Positions 36,003 through 45,356 of a stretch of DNA of 64,000 nucleotides are shown here, one piece after another (position 1 is the first letter of the stretch; each line of letters opens with the position of its first letter). The translations under genes were made by a program, and so were the position numbers. Source of the stretch: Actinomycetes bacterium (lineage in GTDB: Bacteria; Actinomycetota; Acidimicrobiia; Acidimicrobiales; Acidimicrobiaceae); contig JAKAQR010000003.1 of the NCBI GenBank assembly GCA_021819725.1, forward strand, positions 1 through 64,000, given 5' to 3'. The notes beneath the pieces were generated by a model. It ran no database searches. It saw only the letters and a program-made list of their open reading frames with translations, and was not told the origin of the DNA.

Positions 36003-37055
36003 ATGAAGTATCGTAACCTTGGCCATACCGGTATGTACGTCAGTGAACTCTGCCTCGGCGCGATGATGTTTGGAGCTTGGGGAGAACCCGATCACGACGC
36101 CGCGACCCAGATTATTCACCGCGCCCTTGATGCGGGTGTGAACTTCATTGACACTGCTGATGTCTACTCTCAGGGAGAGTCTGAGGTGATCGTTGGCAAG
36201 GCCCTGAAAGGACGCCGCGATGAGGTGATTCTGGCGACGAAATTTCATGGACCGATGGACGTGGCGATGGGAACGCCCGGCGGTGACCCTAACAAGCGAG
36301 GCAACTCACGCCGTTGGATGATCCAAGAGGTTGAACAGAGTCTTCGGAGGTTACAGACCGACTGGATCGATCTCTACCAGGTTCATCGTCCAGATGCTGA
36401 CACCGATGACGACGAGACGCTTGCTGCCTTAACCGACCTTCAGCGCCAAGGTAAGATTCGAGCCTTTGGTTCCTCGACCTTCCCCGCCGCAAGGATGGTC
36501 GAGGATCAGTGGATCTCCGAACGACGTGGCCTCGGCCGCTTCGTGACCGAGCAGCCGCCATATTCGCTACTCGATCGTGGCATCGAGCGTGAAGTACTGC
36601 CGATCGCCGAGAAGTACCATCTCGGTGTCCTCTCGTGGAGTCCATTGGCTGGAGGTTGGCTATCGGGCCGAATCCGTCGAGATCAGGGTGCTCCCCAGAC
36701 GAGGAGAGCACAGATGATGCCGGCGCGTTTTGACCTCTCTTTGCCTGCTAATCAAGCGAAACTCGATGCGGTCGAAGACTTTGCCCAGCTTGCTGAGGAC
36801 AGCGGCATCACACTGGTGCACCTCGCTCTGGCCTTTGTGCTGCAACACCCAGCGGTGACGAGCCCAATTATTGGGCCGAGGACGATGGATCAGTTGGAGA
36901 GTCAGTTGGGTGCGGTGGATGTGGAACTCAGCACAGAGGTACTCGATCGCATCGATGAGATTGTCGCCCCTGGGACTACGGTTGCTGACGACGGCAATGC
37001 CTACGTCACCGAGGCACTCGTCAACCCTTGGATGCGGCGGAGTCGGACGCGATGA
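36003..37055 (+). CDS. Aldo/keto reductase
   Basis: A 350-aa AKR. The catalytic tetrad is seen as Asp and Tyr in 'NFIDTADVYSQGESE', Lys in 'VILATKFHGP' and His in 'DLYQVHRPD'. The NADPH-binding end has 'VTSPIIGPRTMDQLES'. Family members reduce aldehydes and ketones; substrate unknown. A -10-like TAGCAT 6 nt before ATG suggests a leaderless message, though GAAGG could be a ribosome site. Confidence 0.92.
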   Translation: MKYRNLGHTGMYVSELCLGAMMFGAWGEPDHDAATQIIHRALDAGVNFIDTADVYSQGESEVIVGKALKGRRDEVILATKFHGPMDVAMGTPGGDPNKRGNSRRWMIQEVEQSLRRLQTDWIDLYQVHRPDADTDDDETLAALTDLQRQGKIRAFGSSTFPAARMVEDQWISERRGLGRFVTEQPPYSLLDRGIEREVLPIAEKYHLGVLSWSPLAGGWLSGRIRRDQGAPQTRRAQMMPARFDLSLPANQAKLDAVEDFAQLAEDSGITLVHLALAFVLQHPAVTSPIIGPRTMDQLESQLGAVDVELSTEVLDRIDEIVAPGTTVADDGNAYVTEALVNPWMRRSRTR

Positions 37056-37949
37056 GCATACGCACCGACCGTGTCCTCTGTGTTTGGCGCTGGTTCGCTG
37101 GGACGGGTCAATCGACCTTGCGCTCACGACAGGTCCTATGCGGCGAGCCCACGTTTTCGCCGATGGTGTAGTGGAGCGCGGGTGTTGATGAGCACCAAGA
37201 GCGGTGATCTCGTCGATGGGTCGTGTGAGCGATCAATGGGGATAGGGCGGCGCAGGACCGTACTTCGATTCCCTATCTTCTTTGATGACGTTCCAACAGC
37301 TCGGATCAGATGGGGCTGGGTGAGAGTGAGAGGCTACTGCTAGCGAGGCGTCCTTCCCGCGAGGTGATGAGGGCGGTAGATGAGCCGATCCAGGGTAGGA
37401 GGGCCATCGCTCGCGCCGGCGCGAGACGTATCGCCCTAGCGTGCTGACCTCCGCAGCAGTAGAGTCCCGTATCGAGGACGAAGAGGTGCTGAACGAGGGG
37501 ACCAAGCCCGGGCCGAGCTTGCGGTGGTATCTCCTCCAGTTGTGGGTGCGGTATTCGGGTGGGTCTGAGAAGGGGGCCACCACTCCTTGATACGTGTCGT
37601 TGGTGGCGCGTCTTCTCGATACAGCTTGGTTGCTCATTCATCCAGGTTTCTTTACGCTTCGCTTTGTGCTCCACTAAGCCCGCGCACCTACCTTGATGAA
37701 TGAAGCGTTGGAGTAACGAGTGATGATTGAGATTCTCACAACTGGTAGTGACAAGGTTCAAGGCAATGACGCGGATGGCGGGTTCGCCGATGGTCTTGCT
37801 GTGGTCGTTCGGGGCGAGTTCGGAAGGGGCAACGAACGAGCCGGTCGTTGGATGCCGACGATGCGCAGAGACACCGTTGCCCTGAATGCTTGGTTGTTTG
37901 GTGACCAGTTGCGTGAAAATCAGACAGAGGAAATGGAGGCGTAAAGATC
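37056..37949. other. 0.9-kb region without a supported gene
   Basis: Overlapping frames on both strands (such as 37306-37761 on -, 37720-37944 on +) have no domain. The right end carries GGAGG for the G1 peptidase. Confidence 0.45.
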
Positions 37950-39116
37950 ATGGTACGACGTTCATCAGCTGGGAAACTCGCTATTGTCGGAGCCACCGCA
38001 GCGTTGGCGGTCGGTTTTTGGGGTGCCCAGACCGCACCGGTGACCCATTCCAAGGTCAATAACCCTAGTACTTTTGCGACCTCGCGGAGGAGCCTTGAGT
38101 CGAAGAACTCCTCGAACTCGCTCGCGACCCTCATTCAACAGTACAATCACAAGGTAGCGGCGACGCCGGCTTCCTCCTCAACAGGGAATGCCTCATCCCT
38201 CAAGATTCAGGCCCCATCGGGCATCGGTGCGATCGAGGGGACCCAAGTCCAACAGCAATTGTCCGCAACTGGCGGTAATGGTGGGCTACAGTGGTCGATT
38301 AACAGCAATCTCGGCTGGCTGCAGATAACGCCGAGTGGTTTGCTCTATGGCGTTCCGACGGCGCCAGGCAATGGCCATGCAACGATCACCGTCACCGACG
38401 CGGCAGGGCAGTCGAGTCAAGTCACCGTACCGGTTGTCGTTGATGTTCCTTCGGGCAACTGGTCGGGATACGTTGACTACTCGCCAAACGGGGTACCGTT
38501 TACCAGGGCGAGTGCTCAGTTTGTGGTTCCGACCATCTCCTCCTCGTTGCCGGCCTCGTGCCAGAGTGATGTCTCCGGTGGTATGAGCCTCTCTTGCTCA
38601 TTGGCAGAGTGGGTCGGCATCGGTGGCACCTCCGGGAATCAGACCCTCATCCAAGCAGGCGTCTATGAGATCCCCGACCTGACGACGGGTTCCGTGAAGA
38701 TCGTTCCGTGGGTTGAGAACTTACCGTCACCCTCGCAGACGGTTCCCAATATGAATGTTGCGCCAGGCAATGACATGCAAGTCACAGTTGCGCAGGTGAC
38801 GGGCACCGAGTGGAAGGTGACGGTCGCTGACCTGACCACTGGACAGTCGGTGAGTGGGACCGGAAATTATTATGGTTTCGGTGACAGCGCTGACTTCATT
38901 GTGGAAGCGCCAACGACCGCTGCAGGTCAGACGGCCCCGACGCCCTTCTCGAGTCCGATCAAGTTCTTCGACGTGAAGGTATCGAGTTCAGCTCAGGCTA
39001 GTCAAGTGATGGTACCTACCGCGATGGTCCAGTCAGGGAATGTGGCCACGTATCCGGGACAATTCCATAGCTCCTATAGCGGTTTCAAGGTCTACTACGA
39101 CGACCAGCAGAGCTAA
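37950..39116 (+). CDS. G1 family (eqolisin-type) acid endopeptidase with Ig-like domain
   Basis: A 388-aa exported protein. A positively charged N-terminus and hydrophobic segment (residues 9-27) form a signal or anchor. A low-complexity linker leads to a small Ig-like (He_PIG) domain at about 90-165 ('LSATGGNGGLQWSINSNLGW', 'LLYGVPTAPGNGHATITVTD'). The peptidase domain follows: 'GNWSGYVDYSPNGVPFTRAS', 'AQFVVPTIS' (candidate Gln), 'AEWVGIGGTSGNQTLIQAGV', 'VPWVENLPSP' and 'ADFIVEAPTT' (candidate catalytic Glu). G1 peptidases use a Gln/Glu pair and work at very low pH, fitting an acidophile. GGAGG precedes ATG. Confidence 0.85.
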   Translation: MVRRSSAGKLAIVGATAALAVGFWGAQTAPVTHSKVNNPSTFATSRRSLESKNSSNSLATLIQQYNHKVAATPASSSTGNASSLKIQAPSGIGAIEGTQVQQQLSATGGNGGLQWSINSNLGWLQITPSGLLYGVPTAPGNGHATITVTDAAGQSSQVTVPVVVDVPSGNWSGYVDYSPNGVPFTRASAQFVVPTISSSLPASCQSDVSGGMSLSCSLAEWVGIGGTSGNQTLIQAGVYEIPDLTTGSVKIVPWVENLPSPSQTVPNMNVAPGNDMQVTVAQVTGTEWKVTVADLTTGQSVSGTGNYYGFGDSADFIVEAPTTAAGQTAPTPFSSPIKFFDVKVSSSAQASQVMVPTAMVQSGNVATYPGQFHSSYSGFKVYYDDQQS

Positions 39117-39135
39117 GTTTCCTCCTTGCCAACAA

Positions 39136-39170
39136 GGGAGGTGGCCACAGAATATTGTTGGCCGCCTCCC
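39136..39170. terminator. Hairpin between convergent genes
   Basis: GGGAGGTGGCC (39136-39146) pairs with GGCCGCCTCCC (39160-39170), 11 bp with one G-T pair. It lies between the G1 peptidase and the desulfurase-like gene and probably stops both. Confidence 0.75.
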
Positions 39171-39193
39171 GTATTGGTGGTGGTGAAACGACG

Positions 39194-40600
39194 CTAGGTG
39201 AGGAGCGTGATGGGGAGGTCAGGCCATGGTCTGGGGTCGGGATCGGGTGCGAACTCGCCGGTCGTTGGGTCGATCGCGTAGGTCCAGCGCGCTCCATGGT
39301 TGGCGATTTGAGTGAGTGATGCGGCGAGGTAATCGACATCCTCGTGGGTCGTGCCGATTCCCACGCTCATGCGTACCGCTCCAGGGAGGCGAGGCCGTCG
39401 GCCAGCCTTGAGTTCGGCCCGCAACGACGTGGCTTGATCATCGGAGACGTTGAGTAACTCAAGAATCAATGGGTGGGCACAGAAGCATCCGTGGCGTACG
39501 CCGATTCCGTATTCAGCGCTCAAGATTGCAGCGAGATGACTGTGATCGTAGGGGGCAAGGTTGAAGGTTACCACCCCGATTCGCGGTGCCTCAGGTTCCC
39601 AGAGGCGATACAGTTCGATCCCTGGTACCTCGCCTAGGCGCTGGCGAGCGTACTGGGCGAGGCTGATCTCTTCGGCTGCGAGTTTGTCCATCCCGTAGTT
39701 GGCTAGCGTGTCACAGGCGATGGCCATCGCGACTGCGCCAAGAACATTGGGCGACCCTGCCTCGTGCCGGGGTGCACCGCTCGACCAGAGAACCTCGGTC
39801 GGAGTGACGAAGTCGACCGCACCCCCGCCGCGGAGATAGGCAGCTGCGCTGTCAAGCCAGTCAGCTCTCCCGATCAGCACGCCTGCCCCATAGGGGGCGT
39901 AGAGCTTGTGACCCGAGGCTGCAAGATAATCGACGTCGAGGGAGGTCATATCGATGGGGAGGTGCGGGGCCATCTGCGCAGCATCGACGACGATGCGTGC
40001 CCCATGGTCGTGGGCCAACCGCGTCAGCTCGGCGATCGGCCAGACCTCTCCGGTGACATTTGAGGCACCGGTGACCGCCACCAGAGTGGTATCCGGGTGT
40101 TGGGTGAGGTAGTCGGAGAGTGCCTGGATTGCGACGCTGGCACTCGTTGGCATAGTGAGGTAGTGGATGCTGCCCGGCGTCTGTGCCCAAGGCAGAAGAG
40201 TCGCATGGTGCTCGGAGGTAAAGGCCACAACCCTCGCTCCAGCTGGAAGACAGCTTGCCAGAAGGTTCATCGAGTCAGTGGTGTTACGTGTGATGATAAC
40301 GGTATCAGTTGGACGTCCGTGGAAGAATCGACGGAGCGTTTCGCGTGCACCCTCATAGGCAGCGGTGGAGATCTGTGATTTCCTACCCGCACCACGATGA
40401 ACGCTGCTGTAATAGGGGAGGAACGCCTCGAGTTTGGCAGCGACGTCAACCAGAGCCGGGGTGCTGGCCGCATAGTCAAGGTTGACATAGCGACGCCACT
40501 CGCCGGAGACGAGGGGAACCTCGACCGAAGAACCTACTAGGTCGAGCTGGTGATGCGGTGATGCGGTTGTTGCGGCCTCGGAGACTGGGTTGGTGGTCAT
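39194..40600 (-). CDS. Class V aminotransferase / cysteine desulfurase-like protein
   Basis: A 468-aa PLP enzyme. 'NLDYAASTPALVDV' opens the domain, 'FTSEHHATLLPW' and 'VVDAAQMAPHLPIDM' carry the PLP-stacking His and the Asp, and 'LAASGHKLYAPYGAGVLIG' holds the PLP Lys. 'GIGVRHGCFCAHPLI' near 385-400 contains a Cys at the place of the desulfurase active-site loop. It could be a SufS/CsdA-type desulfurase or a related lyase. The ATGA overlap with the GntR gene upstream (40597-40600) shows they are coupled. Confidence 0.85.
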   Translation of the reverse strand: MTTNPVSEAATTASPHHQLDLVGSSVEVPLVSGEWRRYVNLDYAASTPALVDVAAKLEAFLPYYSSVHRGAGRKSQISTAAYEGARETLRRFFHGRPTDTVIITRNTTDSMNLLASCLPAGARVVAFTSEHHATLLPWAQTPGSIHYLTMPTSASVAIQALSDYLTQHPDTTLVAVTGASNVTGEVWPIAELTRLAHDHGARIVVDAAQMAPHLPIDMTSLDVDYLAASGHKLYAPYGAGVLIGRADWLDSAAAYLRGGGAVDFVTPTEVLWSSGAPRHEAGSPNVLGAVAMAIACDTLANYGMDKLAAEEISLAQYARQRLGEVPGIELYRLWEPEAPRIGVVTFNLAPYDHSHLAAILSAEYGIGVRHGCFCAHPLILELLNVSDDQATSLRAELKAGRRPRLPGAVRMSVGIGTTHEDVDYLAASLTQIANHGARWTYAIDPTTGEFAPDPDPRPWPDLPITLLT

Positions 40601-41322
40601 GCGTCTGTTCCTCCATCTAAGTTGACCGTCAGCAAAGCGTTGTCGAAGGCTCCATCGAGAAAGGCCTGGGTGACCATCTCGAGAGCGTCGTCAAGCTGGG
40701 TATGGATCTCTCCTACAGCGAGGGTTGTCTCGCCGGCCTCAAGTGCGGAGATCAGCGAGCGGTGTTCGTGGATGATCGCAGCCCCGCGGTCGCTGTGTTG
40801 GAGGCCAAGGTACAGGAGCCGTTCCATCTCATCGAGGAGCGGGCTGAGCAGGTCGACGAGTCGGGGATTACCCGAGGCTCTGGCTACGGCTTGATGGAAC
40901 TCTCTGTTGGCCCGTAGGAATCGTTGAATGCTCTCCGGATCGGCTGGATCATAGGTGTCGGCACAGAGCTGATCGAGTGCGCGTAACTGCTCGCCGTCAA
41001 CCCTCCCCGCCGCTAATCGGGTTGTCTCGGACTCAATGAGTCGGCGTACGTCAAAGAGATTGCGGACATCGCCCATGGCGATGGGGGCGACGGCGTAGCG
41101 ACGAGCGGCGAGTAACACGATGAGGCGATCGTGGCGTAGTCGCGCCAACGCCTCACGGACTGGTGTCCGACTCGAACCGACCAGCTCAGCGGCCCCCAAT
41201 TCAGTGAACTCAGCGCCAGGAGCTAACGTCCCGCGAAGAATCATACCTTTGAGGACACGGTAGGCATCGTTGCTCCGTGAAGCTCTTACATTCGGTATAC
41301 CAACTACCATTCCTACCACCAT
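40597..41322 (-). CDS. GntR-family regulator (FCD domain)
   Basis: A 241-aa regulator. Winged helix: 'SNDAYRVLKGMILRGTLAPG', 'ELVGSSRTPVREALARLRHD'. FCD domain: 'LFDVRRLIESETTRLAA', 'FHQAVARASGNPRLVDLL', 'EHRSLISALEAGETTLAV'. It precedes and overlaps the PLP enzyme gene, so it probably controls it. ATG 41310 is an alternative start. Confidence 0.85.
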   Translation of the reverse strand: MVVGMVVGIPNVRASRSNDAYRVLKGMILRGTLAPGAEFTELGAAELVGSSRTPVREALARLRHDRLIVLLAARRYAVAPIAMGDVRNLFDVRRLIESETTRLAAGRVDGEQLRALDQLCADTYDPADPESIQRFLRANREFHQAVARASGNPRLVDLLSPLLDEMERLLYLGLQHSDRGAAIIHEHRSLISALEAGETTLAVGEIHTQLDDALEMVTQAFLDGAFDNALLTVNLDGGTDA

Positions 41323-41751
41323 ACCCTATCGCTGTTGAGAGGTCGGCACGTGGTGGTCGTTGTGTCGATGGGCAAGTCGAGGGTATGAGCAGTGCCGCGG
41401 TCGTCCTTGGGGAGCCATTGAGCACGCTGCTCTGCAGGGGGTGGGGCCCGCGACAAGAGCAGCCGCACGCTAGTCAATCGAGTGGCTGATCATGGCTGTC
41501 GATGGGTGCATCGAGGGGATCGGTTCGCTCCTGGTGGCATCACTGGGTAGATTGGTCTCGGTGACACAAAGTGAGGAGACCGGCGGTGCCTTCATCACTC
41601 GGACGCAGCTTAGGCTTGGCAGTTCTGATCATTGATGGTTCCCAAAATGTTGAGAAATAGCTGGTGGACGCTGGCGGGTCACTCCATGGTGAGTTGGTGG
41701 CTTGAGAGTGGCAACTGCGCTGTCATGGGTTGAGAGGCAAATAAGGGGTCG
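41323..41751. other. Divergent intergenic region, no gene seen
   Basis: No domain or repeat. AAGGGG before 41752 is the ribosome site of the helicase gene. Confidence 0.45.
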
Positions 41752-44700
41752 ATGATGGACGGATTGAATTTCACCCGGCAAGATGCGGCGAGCTACTTTG
41801 GAGAGCGCGAGATCCAAAAGGGTGAAGGCTATCTCCATCGGGTGGATCTGCAGTCGGTCACTGTCGATGCCATTGTGGCCAACGTGCAGGGGACGGCCGT
41901 ACGGCCATATCGTGTGGTCGTGCACTTCGCCAGCAATCGCATGCTCTCGATCTGCACCTGCCCGGTGTCGACGCGCTGCAAACATGGTGCTGCAGCGGCC
42001 CTTGTGGCCTTGCGGACCCCGAAGCCGGACAGGGGACCGGAGATCCGGTCCCAGGCCAAGGAGTGGCTTGAGGACGTACGGCGTGCGGTCGTTGCGACAC
42101 CTCCAGCGATGGAAGATGGCGAGCAGGCGGTGGCCATTATCTGGAGAATTTTGCCCGGCGAAGACCGATTGCCCCCTCGTTTGGCATGTTTCAAGACCCG
42201 CCGGGAGGAGAATGGAGGGCTCGGCCCCAAACTCGAACCGTGGACGAGCTTTCGCCATATCTTGAAGATCCAACCTACCTTTGTGACGCCGATCGATTTC
42301 GACGCCATCAGGATGCTGCTTTTTGACGCGGTGAAACCCAATGAGTACCAATTCGATTACTTCGGGCTTGGGGGAGTGTACGCATCAAGGGCCCTCGAGT
42401 TACTAGCGGGGACGGGTCGTCTCTTTGGACGGCCAAATGCCGGGTCCCCACTGAAGTTTGGTGACCCACGGACAGGCGTGCTTCGGTGGCGGGTGGTGAG
42501 CAGCGGGGAGCAAGTCCCCGTTCTTGATGTTGGTGAGCGTGATGCTTGGTGTCTGCCGACAAAAGATGAGATCCTCTACATCGATGAGCAGGCCGGAGAG
42601 ATCGGTTCTGTCATCACGGAAGCGCCGAAGCACCTTGTTAGCGCTATCCTACGAGCTCCGGCACTGAATCCTCTTGAAGCCAAGCGTGCGAAGGAGGTGC
42701 TGCAAAACGTTGGTCAACCGATTGCCCTGCCGAGTGAAAGGCCGGACAAGACACTCCCAACAGTAAAGGCGCCATTGGTGCCAGCACTTGTCGTCTCGAG
42801 TGCGCCGGTGCCCCAGCATGGCGGAACCTGGATGCTACGGATGAGCGATGGGATGATCGATTTTGCACGTGCAGAGTTTCGCTATGGTGAGGTCGTGGTC
42901 GAAGTCGGCGAAGAAGGCGAGCTCATCGAGACGAGCGAGCAGCGAACTGTACACCTTACCCGTAACAAGAGGGCAGAGAAGAAGGCACGAAAAGAGCTAG
43001 CGTCGATACAACTCGAAGAGCTCAGCCCCTCCGTCGTCAAAGCATTGGGTGGCCCAGCGACGCGGCTCGCCTTTGGAACTGTTAGCCCAAGCAAATGGGA
43101 GAAGTTCATGGGCGAGACCGTGCAAGAGCTCAGGAGCAAGGGTTGGCAGGTAGAGATCGATCCAATGTTCCGTTATTACCACGCGACGGTCTCTGCCTGG
43201 CATCTCGATGTAGAGTCGAGCCAGGAGGGCTGGCTTGACCTCGATCTCGGTATCACCGTTGACGGTGAACGCTTCGATCTCGGCAAGCTGCTGATCGGGT
43301 TGTTCAATCGGGATCCACGGTGGCTCAGCCCAGGAGGTCTCTCGCGGATCGACGACGATGAGGTGATCTACCTGAAGCAACCTGATTCTCCCCGGGTGGC
43401 CGTGGAGGCGAGAAGACTCAAACACATCGTGGGAACCTTGATCGATCTGTTCTCTCGAAGCGCCGATGACCTACGCCTGTCGGTCTTTGACGCTGGCCGC
43501 GTGAAGGCTCTCGTCGGGGATCACCAGTGGGATACGACGGGACTCGATCGAGTGCTTGGACTCGCTGGTGCCCGGCTCACGGGAGAGGGTCCAGCGCTGG
43601 TTGAACCACCGCGAGGACTCATGGCTGACCTGCGACACTATCAACGTGAAGGTCTGTCGTGGTTGCAGTTTCTGCGCGCACATGATCTTGGTGGGATCCT
43701 CGCTGACGATATGGGGCTCGGCAAGACGCTGCAGACGCTTGCCCATATTCTGACCGAGAAGGAGGCGGGCCGGCTGGTTTCGCCAGCCCTGGTCGTCGTG
43801 CCGACGAGCCTGATCAACACCTGGCAGGACGAGGCGTCTCGTTTTGCTCCAGAACTCAGTGTCCTCACGCTGCATGGACCCGATCGTAAAGCGTCCTTTG
43901 CAACGATTGGGGAACACGACATCGTCCTCACGACGTATGCGCTCATCTGGCGTGATATCGCAGCCCTCCAGGAGCAGTCCTTTCACCTCTTGGTCCTTGA
44001 TGAGGCACAGAACGTGAAGAACCCTACCGCGAAGGCGTCGAGTGCTATACGCCAGCTCAACGCGATTCACCGCCTGTGCCTGAGTGGAACGCCGATCGAG
44101 AATCATTTGCTTGAGCTCTGGTCGCAGTTTGATATCCTGCTCCCAGGGTTTCTCGGCGATCGCAACTTCTTCCGCGAGGTTTGGAGTACACCGGTCGAGG
44201 TGCACCATGATCTCGATCGCCTCCACGTGTTGGCTCAACGCGTCCGGCCCTTTATTCTCCGACGAACGAAGTCTGAGGTAGCGGCTGAACTCCCGGCTAA
44301 GAGTGTGGTGATCCAGGCGGTGGAGATGGAACGTGCACAACACGATCTCTACGAGTCGGTACGAGCAACGATGGATAAACGGATTCGCGATGAGATTGTG
44401 AGCCGTGGCATCGAACGGAGCCATATTATCATTCTGGATGCCTTGCTCAAGTTGCGACAGGTCTGTTGTGACCCACGACTTCTCAAGAGCAACACGGCCA
44501 AACGGGTCACCAGCTCTGCCAAGCTCACCGCGCTCATGGAGATGATTCCGGAGCTGATCGAGGATGGCCGAAGGATTTTGTTGTTTTCCCAGTTTACGGA
44601 GATGCTTGATATTATTGCAGCTGAGTTAGCGAAGGCAAAGCTCGATTTTGTTACCCTACGAGGCGATACCAGGGATCGCAAGACGCCCGTTGATCGATTC

Positions 44701-45039
44701 CAGAATCGGGAAGTACCTCTCTTTCTGATCAGCCTGAAGGCCGGCGGTGTCGGACTCAACCTGACGGCGGCCGACACGGTGATTCACTACGATCCGTGGT
44801 GGAATCCCGCCGCGGAGGATCAAGCAACCGATCGTGCCCACAGAATTGGGCAAACTAAGCCGGTTTTTGTCTATAAGCTCATCGTCGCAGGCAGCATCGA
44901 GGAGAAGATCCTCGCACTGCAGGAGCGAAAGGCCCAGTTGGCCGCTGGGGTGCTTGATGAAGCGCAGGCGAGTTCGGTCAAGTTCGGCCAGGATGACATC
45001 TCCTCGCTGTTGAGTCCGTTGCCGATCAAAAGCCGGTAA
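41752..45039 (+). CDS. SNF2/SWI2-family helicase with N-terminal SWIM zinc finger
   Basis: A 1095-aa protein. A SWIM finger (CTCPVSTRCKH, residues 68-78) is near the N-terminus, a long middle region of no clear fold follows (about 100-610), then an SNF2 ATPase: motif I 'DDMGLGKTLQTLA' near 653, motif II DEAQ near 750, 'CLSGTPIENHLLELWSQFD' (motif III/IV), 'ILLFSQFTEMLDII' and 'LKAGGVGLNLTAADTVIHYD' plus 'DRAHRIGQTKPVFVYKLI' in the second lobe. Bacterial members of this family move along dsDNA and are tied to transcription (RapA-like) or to repair and defence. It stands alone, with no methylase or nuclease next to it, so a defence role is not supported. A hairpin follows. Confidence 0.93.
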   Translation: MMDGLNFTRQDAASYFGEREIQKGEGYLHRVDLQSVTVDAIVANVQGTAVRPYRVVVHFASNRMLSICTCPVSTRCKHGAAAALVALRTPKPDRGPEIRSQAKEWLEDVRRAVVATPPAMEDGEQAVAIIWRILPGEDRLPPRLACFKTRREENGGLGPKLEPWTSFRHILKIQPTFVTPIDFDAIRMLLFDAVKPNEYQFDYFGLGGVYASRALELLAGTGRLFGRPNAGSPLKFGDPRTGVLRWRVVSSGEQVPVLDVGERDAWCLPTKDEILYIDEQAGEIGSVITEAPKHLVSAILRAPALNPLEAKRAKEVLQNVGQPIALPSERPDKTLPTVKAPLVPALVVSSAPVPQHGGTWMLRMSDGMIDFARAEFRYGEVVVEVGEEGELIETSEQRTVHLTRNKRAEKKARKELASIQLEELSPSVVKALGGPATRLAFGTVSPSKWEKFMGETVQELRSKGWQVEIDPMFRYYHATVSAWHLDVESSQEGWLDLDLGITVDGERFDLGKLLIGLFNRDPRWLSPGGLSRIDDDEVIYLKQPDSPRVAVEARRLKHIVGTLIDLFSRSADDLRLSVFDAGRVKALVGDHQWDTTGLDRVLGLAGARLTGEGPALVEPPRGLMADLRHYQREGLSWLQFLRAHDLGGILADDMGLGKTLQTLAHILTEKEAGRLVSPALVVVPTSLINTWQDEASRFAPELSVLTLHGPDRKASFATIGEHDIVLTTYALIWRDIAALQEQSFHLLVLDEAQNVKNPTAKASSAIRQLNAIHRLCLSGTPIENHLLELWSQFDILLPGFLGDRNFFREVWSTPVEVHHDLDRLHVLAQRVRPFILRRTKSEVAAELPAKSVVIQAVEMERAQHDLYESVRATMDKRIRDEIVSRGIERSHIIILDALLKLRQVCCDPRLLKSNTAKRVTSSAKLTALMEMIPELIEDGRRILLFSQFTEMLDIIAAELAKAKLDFVTLRGDTRDRKTPVDRFQNREVPLFLISLKAGGVGLNLTAADTVIHYDPWWNPAAEDQATDRAHRIGQTKPVFVYKLIVAGSIEEKILALQERKAQLAAGVLDEAQASSVKFGQDDISSLLSPLPIKSR

Positions 45040-45102
45040 CGACGCGTACTGGCCCGACAGCGATGGCATCACTGCGTTAGCAAGTCGCATGGCTTGTGGA
45101 AC

Positions 45103-45126
45103 GATCACAGGTCAAGTCCTGTGATC
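45103..45126 (+). terminator. Hairpin after the SNF2 helicase gene
   Basis: GATCACAGG (45103-45111) and CCTGTGATC (45118-45126) make a perfect 9-bp stem with a 6-nt loop, 64 bp after the stop codon. Confidence 0.7.
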
Positions 45127-45356
45127 AGCAGTCGCCATCACTGGAGGACGTTGGTAGTGGCGGTCGCTCCTGTATGACAGATTGGTAATCCCATTTCAAT
45201 ATAATCTAGAATTGTAAGATATAGTACAAGAAACTGGTAAACGACGATCGTGCTCGACGAGGTGGACGGAGCCAGTTTGAGGTTCACCAATGGGGGGTCA
45301 ACGGATGGGAGATCGCGAGGATCGGTGCGGTGTCTGCGGTATCGCGACGGGGAGGC
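45127..45356. other. Intergenic with AT-rich stretch
   Basis: The part 45188-45240 is clearly richer in A/T than its neighbours (for example TTCAATATAATCTAGAATTG) and probably carries the promoter of the dipeptidase operon. No gene was seen. Confidence 0.45.

Noticed and set aside
43471..44424. 317-aa open frame on the minus strand inside the SNF2 helicase
   Set aside because: Antisense shadow of a gene with clear helicase motifs over the whole stretch.
41752..45039. SNF2 helicase as part of a phage-defence island (DISARM/BREX-like)
   Set aside because: No methylase, nuclease or other defence gene lies beside it; the neighbours are metabolic.
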